From: Gerris lacustris
Taxonomy: Eukaryota; Arthropoda; Insecta; Hemiptera; Gerridae
Reading direction: 5' to 3'
NCBI GenBank assembly: GCA_951217055.1
Contig: OX578278.1
Coordinates: 19,845,605 to 19,909,604 of the forward strand
DNA length: 64,000 nucleotides
A program made the position numbers and the translations under genes. Under the pieces are notes generated by a model that searched no databases, was not told the DNA's origin, and saw only the letters and a program-made list of their open reading frames with translations. Positions 1 to 9,962 of this stretch are shown here, in pieces; position 1 is the first letter of the stretch, and every line of letters begins with the position of its first letter.

Positions 1-1746
1 TGACTTTTTTTGTGTGAATGCGCTGTGTATGTCTGTTACAAGCTGACTTTGGCTTTCTAAAACTGATTTATTTTTTCTAAATCCTTTTTGCGATTTTGCA
101 AGTTTTTCATTCGACTCTATCCACCATTCCAATCTATTTTTAATTAATCTTTCAAAAGTTTTTAACATACATGATGATAATGAAATTGGACGATAATTTG
201 AGGCTAAATCGGCTGTTTTTCCTGGTTTTTTAATGGGGATTATTATAAATGTTTGCCATGATTCAGGAATTTTTTGTGTTTCCCAAATGTTATTAAATAT
301 TTCTAAAAGTGTGTTTTTTGAAATTGGGGGTAGGTGGTGTATCATGTCATAGTGAATATTATCGTGTCCAGGGGAAGTATTGCTGTGTTTAATAGCCGTT
401 TTAAATTCGGAAAATGTAAAAGGTTTGGTTAGTACATGAGTGTTGTTACTATTTAAAGATTTTGGGATTATATTTGTTACTGATGGGGGGGCTAATTTAT
501 CCATAAATTCCTCTAGCCAGGTTCCTGGATTTGTTTGTATTTCATTTGATGGATTTTTATTTAATTTTTTAAACGATTTCCAAACACTGGATGGTGTATT
601 TTTTGAAAAGTTTAGGTTATCACAATATTGTTTCCAACTATTTCTTTTTTTAAGTTTAATTAATCGTCTAAATTTTGTGTGTTTACGTTTGAAATTAATA
701 AAATTTGTTAAATTTGGATTGGCGTTAAAGTTTTGATAAGCGTTGTATCTTTCATATTTTGATTGTTCGCAGGTTGTATCCCACCAATGAATAAGGTTGG
801 GATAAGGAGTTGAAGTAATTTTTCTTTTTTTTATTTCCGGAATTGAATCTTTAGATGCTGTGTTTATATCATCTATAAAGTCATTGTATGTTAATAGTGT
901 ATGTTTTATTAGTCTGTTTTGTGTTAGTATTTCCATATTATCCTCATATTTTGTCCAATCTGCTTTATCAACATTCCAACGTCTTGTTGGGTATCGATAT
1001 ATTTTTTCTATGTGGGAGGAATTTGTTTCTAATATTATCGGATAGTGGTTCGAACTATGTGGATCTTTTAAAATTTTCCATTCAAAGTCAGTTGCAATGT
1101 TATTAGAAGCTATTGCAAGGTCTATTACTGATTGTGTTTTTTGGTTTATTTTAGGAATAAGGGTTGGTATATTTTTATTTAAGATTATTGCATTATTTTG
1201 ATCAATTGCTTTTAATAAATTTTGACCTTTGGAATCAGTATTACTACTACCCCAGGCTTCGTGATGACTATTAAAATCTCCTATTAGAAGGTATGTTGGT
1301 TTAATTGCTTTTATTAGATCATGCCATTTGTTAGAGAGAATTTGAGTCATTGGAGGGTTATATATTGATATAATATTTAATTTTGTGTTCTTATATTTTA
1401 TTTGAATGCCAATATGATCCGTTCCTATCTTTGGAAGGTTGTTAAGTATTGTGTAGTGTATGTTGGATTTAATTATTATTGCGACTCCCCCACCTCTTCT
1501 GTCATCTTGCCTGTCTAATCTTATTATATTATAACCTTTAAATGTAATATTTGTTTCATGTTTAAACCAAGTCTCAGAGAGGCAGGCTATGTCAATTTTA
1601 GATGAATATAAGAGGTGTTCGAGTTCATCTTTTTTATTATTTATTGATCTTATATTCCATTGTAATATTTTAAATGTTCGTAAGTTAAACTCACGAGCAC
1701 TCAGTACACTATAGTCTGGTTTTGGAATGTCACGAAGTTGATCCAT
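1..1746 (-). CDS. LINE ORF2, endonuclease-reverse transcriptase (partial)
   Basis: The minus strand is open from ATG at 1746-1744 to the window edge, 582 codons with no stop or frameshift; the C-terminal part lies outside. The N-terminal part is an APE-type endonuclease that nicks target DNA: LQWNIRSINN near residue 28, CLSETW, GGGVAIIIK, IYNPP, LIGDFNSHHEAWGS and SSNHYPIIL (SNH where SDH is usual). From about residue 460 the reverse transcriptase begins: SPGHDN, a WQTFIIIPIKKPGK block, NYRPISLSSCMLKTFERLIKNRL and QKGFRKNKS. The catalytic FADD box would lie off the window. Established knowledge: this layout belongs to I/Jockey-group non-LTR retrotransposons, and the NYRPIS-SC-LERL-type block looks closest to the I side. 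The start lies one base after the ORF1 stop (TAA-T-ATG), which suggests termination-reinitiation. Intact frames point to a young, possibly active copy. Confidence 0.93.
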   Translation of the reverse strand, partial: MDQLRDIPKPDYSVLSAREFNLRTFKILQWNIRSINNKKDELEHLLYSSKIDIACLSETWFKHETNITFKGYNIIRLDRQDDRRGGGVAIIIKSNIHYTILNNLPKIGTDHIGIQIKYKNTKLNIISIYNPPMTQILSNKWHDLIKAIKPTYLLIGDFNSHHEAWGSSNTDSKGQNLLKAIDQNNAIILNKNIPTLIPKINQKTQSVIDLAIASNNIATDFEWKILKDPHSSNHYPIILETNSSHIEKIYRYPTRRWNVDKADWTKYEDNMEILTQNRLIKHTLLTYNDFIDDINTASKDSIPEIKKRKITSTPYPNLIHWWDTTCEQSKYERYNAYQNFNANPNLTNFINFKRKHTKFRRLIKLKKRNSWKQYCDNLNFSKNTPSSVWKSFKKLNKNPSNEIQTNPGTWLEEFMDKLAPPSVTNIIPKSLNSNNTHVLTKPFTFSEFKTAIKHSNTSPGHDNIHYDMIHHLPPISKNTLLEIFNNIWETQKIPESWQTFIIIPIKKPGKTADLASNYRPISLSSCMLKTFERLIKNRLEWWIESNEKLAKSQKGFRKNKSVLESQSQLVTDIHSAFTQKKS

Positions 1747-1747
1747 A

Positions 1748-3067
1748 TTATGGGAAATTTATTTTTGAAAGTATATTTTTTATGACTGTATCGTCGATTT
1801 GAATATTTTTTTCCGCGTTTAGTTCTTTTATTATTATTTTAGTTATTTCTGTGATAAGGTTGATGAGATTTTTATCTAGATCATGATGTAATGTTTCATT
1901 ATTGTTTGGGGTTTGTTGTGTCGGTTTATGAGGGTTAGACTGTATCAGTCCCCCAGGTGTTTGTTTTGGAGTGATTAGTTTTTGAAAATAGAATTCTTTA
2001 TTTGGTTGAACATGATTTAATCGTTGTCGCTTTGGTGCTACTGAAGGGGTTGATATTACAGTTTGATTTTGAAATTTGCGAGATTCAGTTTTATTAGATG
2101 TAGGAATAGGTTGTGATACCGTTTGTTGCACCGTTGTTGAATAGGTGTTAGTATTAGTTATTTTTGATTTTGCTTCACCGTAAGATATATTATTTTTGAC
2201 CATAATTTCTTTTATTGATTGTTGAGATTTGAATTCAGGACATTGGTTTATATTAGTTGTTTTATGCCCTTGTTTACAATAAAGGCATATTGGGTTTTCT
2301 TTAATTGGGCATGATTTGATTATATTGTGTTCATTAAGACCGTGTGTGTTAGGGTTTAACCCGCATGTTTCACAGCGGGCTGATCCTTTACAATTATTTT
2401 CGTTATGTCCGTATCGTAAGCACTTTCTACATTGAATTACTCGCGGTATAAATGTTTCGATAGGACATCGTACAAAGTGTAAGTAAGCGTGAGTCGGTAA
2501 AATTTGGCCTCGGATTGTAATTATGACGGATTGAGTGGGCAGATATTTTGGTTCGTTATTTTCAAAAATTTTTCGATTTATTCGTTTAACATGAGTTAAT
2601 TTAATGTTTGGCATATTATGAAATTCCATATTTTGTAAAATTTCGTTTTCTGTAAGAGAATGTTCTATTCCACGTACAACACCTTTTTTAAATAATATTG
2701 ATCTTGGTATATAAATTTTATATTCTTTGTTTAGTTCTATGTTATTTAATAATTTATTTGCAGTATTGTATGTATTGAATGTTATTTTTAATTTATCGAT
2801 TCCTATTTTTGTAATTTTATTTATATCCTTTGAAATATATCCAAGTTTGCCTTGTATTAACTTACCCATCGTCATTGGGTGTAAGCGTGACAAGCCTTTT
2901 TTTCCTGGGATTAAATTTTTGTTTTCAATAATTACATGGTATGGACCGATGTCAGTGTTCTTGAACAAGCAGCATTCTTCATTTGGTAGCGGTATTGGTT
3001 GTAATTTTTCACTTGGTATCACTTGTACGTCCCGATGTGTTTCTATTCCGCCACTGTTTTCTTGCAT
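1748..3067 (-). CDS. LINE ORF1, gag-like RNA-binding protein
   Basis: An intact 439-residue frame immediately upstream of ORF2. A central region, roughly residues 115-220 (GVVRGIEHSLTENEIL, then the ILPTHAYLHFVRCPIE region), has the form of the conserved block before the zinc knuckles in I/Jockey gag proteins. Three cysteine-histidine clusters follow at about residues 213-282: CRKCLRYGHNENNC (a classic CX2CX4HX4C knuckle), CETCG with downstream His/Cys, and CLYCKQGHKTTNINQC. The C-terminal third is rich in Gln, Thr, Asn and Pro and is probably disordered. By analogy the protein coats element RNA to form the retrotransposition particle. The start is the first in-frame ATG after an AT-rich, stop-containing leader. 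The stop TAA overlaps nothing but lies one base before the ORF2 ATG. Confidence 0.9.
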   Translation of the reverse strand: MQENSGGIETHRDVQVIPSEKLQPIPLPNEECCLFKNTDIGPYHVIIENKNLIPGKKGLSRLHPMTMGKLIQGKLGYISKDINKITKIGIDKLKITFNTYNTANKLLNNIELNKEYKIYIPRSILFKKGVVRGIEHSLTENEILQNMEFHNMPNIKLTHVKRINRKIFENNEPKYLPTQSVIITIRGQILPTHAYLHFVRCPIETFIPRVIQCRKCLRYGHNENNCKGSARCETCGLNPNTHGLNEHNIIKSCPIKENPICLYCKQGHKTTNINQCPEFKSQQSIKEIMVKNNISYGEAKSKITNTNTYSTTVQQTVSQPIPTSNKTESRKFQNQTVISTPSVAPKRQRLNHVQPNKEFYFQKLITPKQTPGGLIQSNPHKPTQQTPNNNETLHHDLDKNLINLITEITKIIIKELNAEKNIQIDDTVIKNILSKINFP

Positions 3068-3260
3068 TTTATAATATTAATTTTTCTTTTAAGTTTCTCT
3101 TATAAAGTTTGGATTGGTAGTTGTATAAAAGTGGTTTTCTTGAGTGTTTAAAGCTGGACTTCCTTTTTTCTGACTCTTTTAATCAAGAATTTTTATTTAA
3201 TTTAATTTTTTTTATTTTTGCTGTCAATCTTGTCACGCAATGTGAAAATATGATAAAAGT
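3068..3260 (-). other. probable 5' leader of the LINE
   Basis: Non-coding AT-rich sequence directly upstream of ORF1 on the minus strand. The true 5' end of the element cannot be fixed from one copy, and no target duplication is visible because the 3' end is outside the window. An internal pol II promoter is expected for this class but no specific motif is claimed. Confidence 0.4.
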
Positions 3261-4384
3261 GTAAATAACAACAATTACTGTACTCTTAAAGAGCTTTCCA
3301 GTGACATTCATCTTGAAGGGTAAATACTATTTTGACTTTTGTACCCCGTACCCCTGTGTACCAATTTTTTTTTTTCACCCGAGCAAATTCTAAACCAAAA
3401 TTTTCCTACATTGTCATAAGCCAATAAAACGCAGATTTCTTTGAAAATTCGCTCATTAAGTCATGGTGCATGACTGGACTTTTTTTATTTAAACTCACAA
3501 ACGCGTTTCGACATATAATATCATCTTTAGTGTGCGTGTTAACTTAGTAAAGGTTAATTCTGTACTAAGCTAACTATTTTACAAATATTTATGACAAACT
3601 AACAGTACAAGGTGAGGGTAGACTAGGGCTGTGTGGGTAGAATGGTTACAGAAGGAACAAGGTAAGGGATATGGATATGGAGTTAACATCCAAGGCGGAA
3701 ACCCAGTAAAGGTAAGGTTCAGGTAAACATTTTGCTTTTTAACTGCTAATAGCTAAACAATAATTCCTTATATTACTATAAAATACCTTACAACTACCAG
3801 AAATTATTTAAAAAGGCTGTGTTACTAGGCTGTGAAGTGAGTTTTTTCTTTACCGCGGCAGTTATGCTAAGGGAAAAAAAAAACACTTCACAGTAGTGCA
3901 CAGCATATACTATTTTTTCTGAGGTAGCAGACAATGAAAAAAACATTAAATATTAATCAATATAATTATATCAAGGCATCGTGCTACTCTATCATTGAAG
4001 CGAGCGTATTGCAATAATATACTGAATATTGAAATGTATTAATCATGATGAATGTCATAGTTGAAGATAAGTGGAAGAGGGCAGTGGGGGTACTCGGTAC
4101 AAAGCTTTACTTCCAAAACAAACCTATACACTACACAACAATAAGAATCTTAACCACCCGCAGTAGATTTTAAACAATTATTATAAATGTATCACTTCAT
4201 TACTCAAATAGGTACGACAGCTTCTATCAAGTTGAAATTTCACATACTTGTTTCAATTGTACTTTTGACGATGTATATAAAGTTTTATTAAAATCGTTAC
4301 GTTAGAACGTAAGATAACGGTAAAAAGGTTGTTTTACCTATTTTAAACGTTTTAGCGATAAAAATGAAGTTAGCAACCGTTTTT
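3261..4384. other. no gene recognised
   Basis: Non-coding AT-rich sequence. The one notable item is a minus-strand motif at 3502-3530 reading CTAAAGATGA, a short loop, then TCGAAACGCG. It resembles the motif in the hairpin elements at 9.2 and 12.5 kb. Confidence 0.5.
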
Positions 4385-4482
4385 GCGATCTTTATTAATT
4401 CATAGCGGTGTCGTTGTTGGTTTTACTAAAAATATTTATTTAAAAAAATATTTGTCTCATCGAATAGGTGATAATAGAATTT

Positions 4483-4706
4483 GGTAAATTTGCACTTGAG
4501 CACCCACTTATTTATAATTGTCCGATTGACTTCGGGTTTTTTTTAAACTGTTCCTTTTTACATTTTAACAACTATTTACCATGTACCGTGTCGATAAAAT
4601 CAATAGTTTATTTTTAAAAAAATATATAAAATATCCACTCACGTACATACGGGAAATGTTGGGAAAATGGGGGTTTTTAAGGGTGGGGGATTCACTCAGG
4701 ATAGCT
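4483..4706 (+). repeat. left long terminal inverted repeat
   Basis: Matches the reverse complement of 5876-6099 almost base for base, including GGGAAATGTTGGGAAAA and ACTATTTACCATGTACCG. Only a few substitutions and homopolymer length changes separate the arms, which suggests recent insertion or arm-to-arm conversion. Confidence 0.92.
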
Positions 4707-5009
4707 AAAAACCTTGGAATTGGATGCCAATTATAAAGAAAGACAGTATTCTTCGTAAATAAATGTTTTATAATGAAAAAAAATACATCGTTAAAACACT
4801 CAAAAAATCTTCGTCGGCCATTATATACAATATTATTAGTAGATAAGATAACAGTGACTATCGATATAATAGGAGAATATATATCGATATCGAACGTGTG
4901 TTCAAAGAGTCATCTGGTTTGTAGCGGTACATTTAAGACTCGTCACATCAAGAATTCTCCTTCTGTTTCTCTTTATGCTCTGTCACAGTCCTTATGCTCA
5001 AATCTTCAG

Positions 5010-5585
5010 CACTTTCTTATACAAAAGTGTGATGCTCCTTAGTCCTAAAGCACATATAAATAGATATCCCTTAGTCCTAATATATTGTTAGATTAAGGGT
5101 AATAAACTTTCCTATTTAAATTCCTTTGTCTTAATGCCTATTAAGACAAAGGGATATTCAGTCTAATGTACATTGGGACAAAGGAACATCACACTTTTGT
5201 ATACAAAAGTGTGATGTTCCTTTGTCCCAAAACACATAGAACTGGATATCCCTTAGTCTAAAAGATTGTTTGATGATTAAGGGCAATAAACTCTACTCTT
5301 TATATTCCTTTGTCTTAATGACTATTAAGACAAAGGGATATTCAGCCTAATGTACATTGGGACTAAGGAACATCACACTTTTGTATACAAAAGTGTGATG
5401 TTCCTTAGTCCCAAAACACATAGAACTGGATATCCCTTAGTCTAAAAGATTGTTTGATGATTAAGGGCAATAAACTCTCCTCTTTATATTCCTTTGTCTT
5501 AATGACTATTAAGACAAAGGGATATTTAGTCTACTGTACATTGAGACTAAGGAACATCACACTTTTGTATATAAAAGTGTGCTCT
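5010..5585 (+). repeat. 184-bp tandem satellite made of palindromes
   Basis: Three monomers, with landmarks TACAAAAGTGT at 5020, 5202, 5386 and the variant TATAAAAGTGT at 5570 (spacing 182, 184, 184). Each junction is a 38-bp near-perfect palindrome centred on TTTTGTATACAAAA and bounded by GGAACATCACAC/GTGTGATGTTCC. A second palindrome, CTTAATGACTATTAAG within CCTTTGTC...GACAAAGG, sits mid-monomer. Degenerate monomer pieces occur at 12208-12262, 21912-22030 and about 45035. Confidence 0.93.
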
Positions 5586-5875
5586 TTATTGATATGTAAA
5601 TATCGATCTACAAGTAATAATCGATTAATCATATCAATTGTACAATGTCTGGGAATAGCGTATGTATGCGAGTGTTCTTGTCTGCTGGATTTAAAAAAAC
5701 GCAAATTATTCTTCTTTTTAATGAAGAATCCGAAGAATTGTTTTGTTTACATGATGAGTTATAACATCGCGCCATCACATTTGTACAATATGCATTGAAT
5801 TATTTATATTATTCTATAATTTTATGTTGCTATTATTTTGTTTTACGTGTTTATACCACCAGTTTTGATGTTTTA

Positions 5876-6099
5876 AGCTATCTTGAGTGAATCCCCCACC
5901 CTTAAAAACCCCTATTTTCCCAACATTTCCCGTATGTACGTGAGTGGATATTTTATATATTTTTTTAAAAATAAACTATTGATTTTATCGACACGGTACA
6001 TGGTAAATAGTTGTTAAAATGTAAAAAGGAACAGTTTAAAAAAAAACCGAAGTCAATCGGACAATTATAAATAAGTGGGTGCTCAAGTGCAAATTTACC
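5876..6099 (-). repeat. right long terminal inverted repeat
   Basis: Inverted partner of 4483-4706. It ends at 6099 in ...AAATTTACC and is followed at once by the 8-bp duplication. Confidence 0.92.
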
Positions 6100-6310
6100 T
6101 AGAATTTTTTCCCGTCCTGAAATTCCAATTTTAAATTTTACACGAACTCTTGGACGTATCATGCTGTCCAACGAACATAGCCTGAGTATTAGTAAAAGAA
6201 ACATGTATACCAAATTTCAACTAAATCAGTCAACTTTTACTCAAGTTATCGTCGGACACGTAAACGTTACTGACAGATGCATATTTCGTAGAATGTAAGA
6301 AGCTCGCTTA

Positions 6311-8127
6311 CGCTCGCTTCAATTAGTACATACTTAAGATTTTGAGAAGAAGAAGAAAATGTTCAATACAGTTCAGGAGTAATGAAAAGATTTTTTAAGT
6401 CCACGTAATGAAAAAAATGGATTTTAGCTATTTTTTTTTTAGGCTCTAAAGTTACAATATTGTTGTGTAACTTTCTACCAACCACTCTAGTCATAATTAT
6501 GAAGTGGTACCACAAAATCTCAGTCAAAACAACTAATTATTTAAAAATATATATTATTCTGGTTTGTGTATAAAATAATATGTTATAAGTCATCAATTTT
6601 TATCTTATGTATGTTGTATAAAATGAAGACCCCCACAAACAACTAAATAAGCTATATATTTATGGCAATTAATTACAAGTTTAATTAATAAAAGTTGCCA
6701 CAATTATTGGAAGTTGTTAATAATTTGGAACAAGGCACTAAGTTTTAATTGGGAAACATACTTTGTATAGATTGTAACAAAAACTTGAATTCGGGCCTTA
6801 TTAAGGAAGAAAAGATTGGTAAAGAAAACATCCTGCGTTTTTCTTCTGATTTTCCCTCGAGTACTAAGATTTTTTACATTGACCTACTCTCCCGGTTCCT
6901 TTTTCTCTTCGACTTCATCTCGTATCTGATAATTAGATCAAAAAAACCGGGACGCTGTTTTCTGCGTGTTTCTATCTCCCTCTCTCTCGTCGGATTCAAT
7001 TTTACTTCGGCTTGTTCCATTTCCTTTTTTTTCGGAAGAATGAGAAACGGAAAATGAGATTCTTATCATTTTAAATTTATATAAAAAATAACAACAACTT
7101 GAAAGAATACAGGAACAGAATTCAGACATAATGTAAAAAAAAAAAAATGTCACGATGTTTATTAATTGGATATAAATGAGGGAGGAAAATATAAAAACGC
7201 CAATTAGGAAGTAGACAATTTTAAATAAACTCGGTGAAACTTAATAACCAATAATTTCAAGATAAAAAAAACTTTTTATATACTTCGTTTATAAATGTTC
7301 TGTTGAACATTATGTAATGTTGATAATATAATTGTTATTGTTATATAATATATTATAATGTTAGTGAAAAAAAAAAAAAAAATAGTTCCGAATTTATTTA
7401 CTTCACATAAATGACAACCATCTAGAGAGCTGATCTTAAACCTATAAAAGGACAAATCTTTGTACAACAGATCTCCACAACACCAAATCTAAAGCGTGCT
7501 ATCGATATATTTGAAATAATATAATCGATATTTCCTGTTTTGCTGTCATTCAATGTTTATCTATCACAAATTTGAGGTCCGTCAAAATGAAGATTGCGTA
7601 AATATGGAATATGGCAAAACAAATAAAATAACTTGCGGATTTTTTCCGAACTAACTTTCCGTACAGCAAAATTTGCTGAAAGATGGCTAAAAGTATTAAA
7701 ATAATGCATTGTCATCGTGTTCTGAGCTATGCTAAAAGTTTCAAATGTCTAGCTATTCGGGAAGTTAGTTAGAAATCGATTGCCAGATTTGTACCGGACA
7801 AACAAACAAACAAACAAACAAGAAAACAAGCTAATAAAAACGTAGTAATAGTAAAAAATGTTGCCTGGTTTATTCTTCTTTCGAGTAGTTACCCCACTTC
7901 AATGTATTTACACAGTTAAATCTGAGTTTACTAGCAAGCTACAAGAATATATAAATAAATTAACAATATAAAATATTTGTGGAACTTACATAGTGAATGA
8001 AAATCAATGAATAAACATGATTAGTTTATTGTCTCAACACAATTGAAATTGCTTTTTTAAAAAATAAACTACTTAAAAATACTAATTTTAAAATAAATAT
8101 TTAAAAAATAACTATTTAAAAAAAAAT
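6311..8127. other. no gene recognised
   Basis: AT-rich non-coding sequence with short poly(A) runs near 7137 and 7366. A stretch at about 7680-7825 (TTTCAAATGTCTAGCTATTC, ending in an (ACAA)n tract at 7797-7822) looks like the tail of a LINE or SINE. A related TTTCAAATTTCTAGCTATCC piece lies at about 25848. Confidence 0.45.
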
Positions 8128-8704
8128 GGACTGCCAATTAGTGTGGCATAGCTTCCTCGCATCCTATCATGTACTTTATTGTGCATTAATATTAACGTTG
8201 TATTACTTTATTGTTATATTGTTTATTGTGTTAAAATTATTAATAGTTTTTAGCGTTCTTTAACACTCTTTACCGGGGACGTTGTTGGTTTTACTAAAAA
8301 ATTGTATTTGAAAATAATGCTTGTCTCATTGAATAGATGAAGTTAGATTTTCTCCCCGACCTAAAATTCCAATTTTAAATTTGAAGTTCACGTTTACGCG
8401 AGCGTTGCTCGTGAACGTTTGGACGGATAACGTTGTCCAACGAACTCGTCCTGGGCATTGGTAAAATGAATATGTCTACCAAAGTTCATTAAAATCTGTC
8501 GACATTTACTCAAGTTATCGTCACACGTTTCATAATTCGCGGACACACAGACCGACAGACAGACAGACACGAGACCAAAAATGTTCCCTGATGTCTGAAA
8601 CGGATTTCTGTCTTGGAATTTTTAAAATCGGAGGCATAAAAGTTTTTCGTTCTCAAAAGTGAACACAATGTTTCCGTTACCTTTGGTAAGCTCGGAAGCA
8701 AAAA
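8128..8704 (+). repeat. family A dispersed repeat, full-length copy
   Basis: Begins GACTGCCAATTAGTGTGGC and ends in the conserved hairpin tail TTCGGTAAGCTCGGAAGC followed by AAAA. It contains GACAGACAGACAGACACG and the block GATGTCTGAAACGGATTTCT. The middle is the variant shared with 4385-6310. There is no coding capacity, so it is a non-autonomous element. Confidence 0.85.
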
Positions 8705-8989
8705 TTAAAAATAAATATTTATGGATCTAGTTCATAGTGAATAAAACTCAAAGAGTAAACATTATCAGTATATTTTCAAAAATCCACAATAGCCTACTAT
8801 GTAAATTACGAACGGTTTTGATATTATATTAGTTACTATACAGCATCTAATAATAACGAACACATATTGTCTTTTTTAAAAACAATAAACCAATCAATTG
8901 ATCAGTAAAGAATTAATTGATTAGATCTTCTGGTGAAAACCGCGTCAGAGACTTAGTGATCCGACGTTTCGAGCCCAATTCAGGGATCA

Positions 8990-9165
8990 CTCTCAAGGTA
9001 GTTGCTCATGATGAGTTTCAACTCCCTGAGTTGCTAATGATAAGAGTATTTGCAAATGACTCATCATGAGTAACTCCCTTAGTTGCTAATGATAAGATTC
9101 ATTTGCAAATGACTCATCATGGGCAACTCCCTTAGTTGCTAATGATAAGAGTAATTTGCAAATCA
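8990..9165 (+). repeat. ~60-bp tandem repeat
   Basis: About two and a half units built on GCAAATGACTCATCATG, AACTCCCTTAGTTGC and TAATGATAAGA. A degenerate unit recurs at 9785-9860 on the other side of the inner hairpin, so the array belongs to the outer element. Confidence 0.8.
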
Positions 9166-9227
9166 ATCTTATTTACTTTTTTTTTTTCTAGGGTCTTAAG
9201 AGATGACATAATAAACAAATAATGTTA

Positions 9228-9662
9228 TTTTTTTTTTTTCTAAGGGTACCCATTCATTTCATAAGTATGTGTAGGTAGATCCTTTTCGGGTAAAATAAAT
9301 TAGGTTTCGGCAACGTTTCAACCATTTACCGGTCATTTTCAAGCCTAAAACAATATATTTCTTTTTATAAAAAAAACAACATAGGACAATTCATGTAAAA
9401 TGAAAATATCGAGGTAAATTCTTACATATGTGATATAATGTGACAAATGAAAAGAGATATATATATTTGTGAATTACTAATGTTGGAAAGACAGAATACG
9501 TCTTTAGTGTATGTAACCTATGTTAAGTTTTTTTTATAAAAAGAAATATATTGTTTTAGGCTTGAAAATGACCGGTAAATGGTTGAAACGTTGCCGAAAC
9601 CTAATTAAAGTGTTTTAAACAAATTTATTTTACCCGAAAAGGATCCACCTACACATACTTAT
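9228..9662 (-). mobile_element. long-hairpin retroelement with 13-bp target duplication
   Basis: Inverted arms of roughly 130 bp (about 9243-9375 and 9527-9661) surround a ~150-bp spacer. A 13-bp direct repeat ACAAATAATGTTA lies at both edges (9215-9227 and 9663-9675). A 12-13-T run follows the left duplication, i.e. a poly(A) tail if the element is read on the minus strand. Target duplications of this length plus a poly(A) end suggest reverse-transcriptase-mediated insertion of an RNA, not a cut-and-paste DNA transposon. Both arms carry CTTGAAAATGACCGG...GGTTGAAACGTTGCC. No protein frame is present. Confidence 0.78.
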
Positions 9663-9962
9663 ACAAATAATGTTAATAATGTTGTATTAATTTATTAATA
9701 ATATTTCACCCTAAAGACCCTAGAAATAAATATATTAAAGGGATTAACTGAATATTGACAAAATTACGAAAATAACGATTATAATTAGCAACCAAGAGAG
9801 TTGCTCATGATATGAGACATTTGCGAATGACTCATCATGAATTACTTCCTTGAGAATGATGATGAACCAGCCATATTTCAAGACGTCGGGATTGGCTAAA
9901 TCTCTGACACGATCACTTTCTAAGGATCTAGATTTAAGAGACCCTGAACGCGGAAACCTACG

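Larger units (their letters stand above)
4483..6099. mobile_element. TIR (foldback-like) DNA element with satellite core
   Basis: A 1617-bp element with termini GGTAAATTTGC...GCAAATTTACC. TIRs of about 224 bp (4483-4706 and 5876-6099) are nearly identical, and the whole is flanked by a perfect 8-bp duplication TAGAATTT (4475-4482, 6100-6107). It has no transposase frame, so it is non-autonomous. The interior is mostly three ~184-bp tandem repeats. Known parallels in architecture are foldback elements such as Galileo and the Tetris element of Drosophila, which carry tandem repeats inside long TIRs. An 8-bp duplication fits hAT or Merlin; the GG terminus is more Merlin-like than hAT-like, but the superfamily is not established. 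Confidence 0.9.
4385..6310 (+). repeat. dispersed repeat copy (family A variant) split by a 1.6-kb insertion
   Basis: 4385-4482 and 6108-6310 together align to the uninterrupted copy at 8275-8530: shared blocks are GTTGTTGGTTTTACTAAAAA, TTGTCTCAT-GAATAG, then AATTCCAATTTTAAATTT, TGTCCAACGAAC and ACTCAAGTTATCGTC. The two halves are separated exactly at the 8-bp direct repeat TAGAATTT. The copy at 8275 thus gives the empty target site. Confidence 0.85.
8930..9912. repeat. composite inverted repeat
   Basis: Outer arms at about 8943-8985 and 9868-9912 are inverted copies (GTCAGAGACTTAGTG...CCGACGTTTCGAG against TGTCAGAGATTTAG...CCGACGTCTTGA). An inner inverted pair is CTAGGGTCTT (9188) and AAGACCCTAG (9714). 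A separate hairpin element lies inside at 9228-9662. Confidence 0.6.

Noticed and set aside
2727..3074. Plus-strand 115-codon frame
   Set aside because: Shadow of the LINE ORF1 on the minus strand.
4483..6099. Possible CRISPR-like or prokaryotic repeat array
   Set aside because: Monomers are 184 bp with no spacers, inside a transposon with TIRs and a target duplication; the window is eukaryotic.
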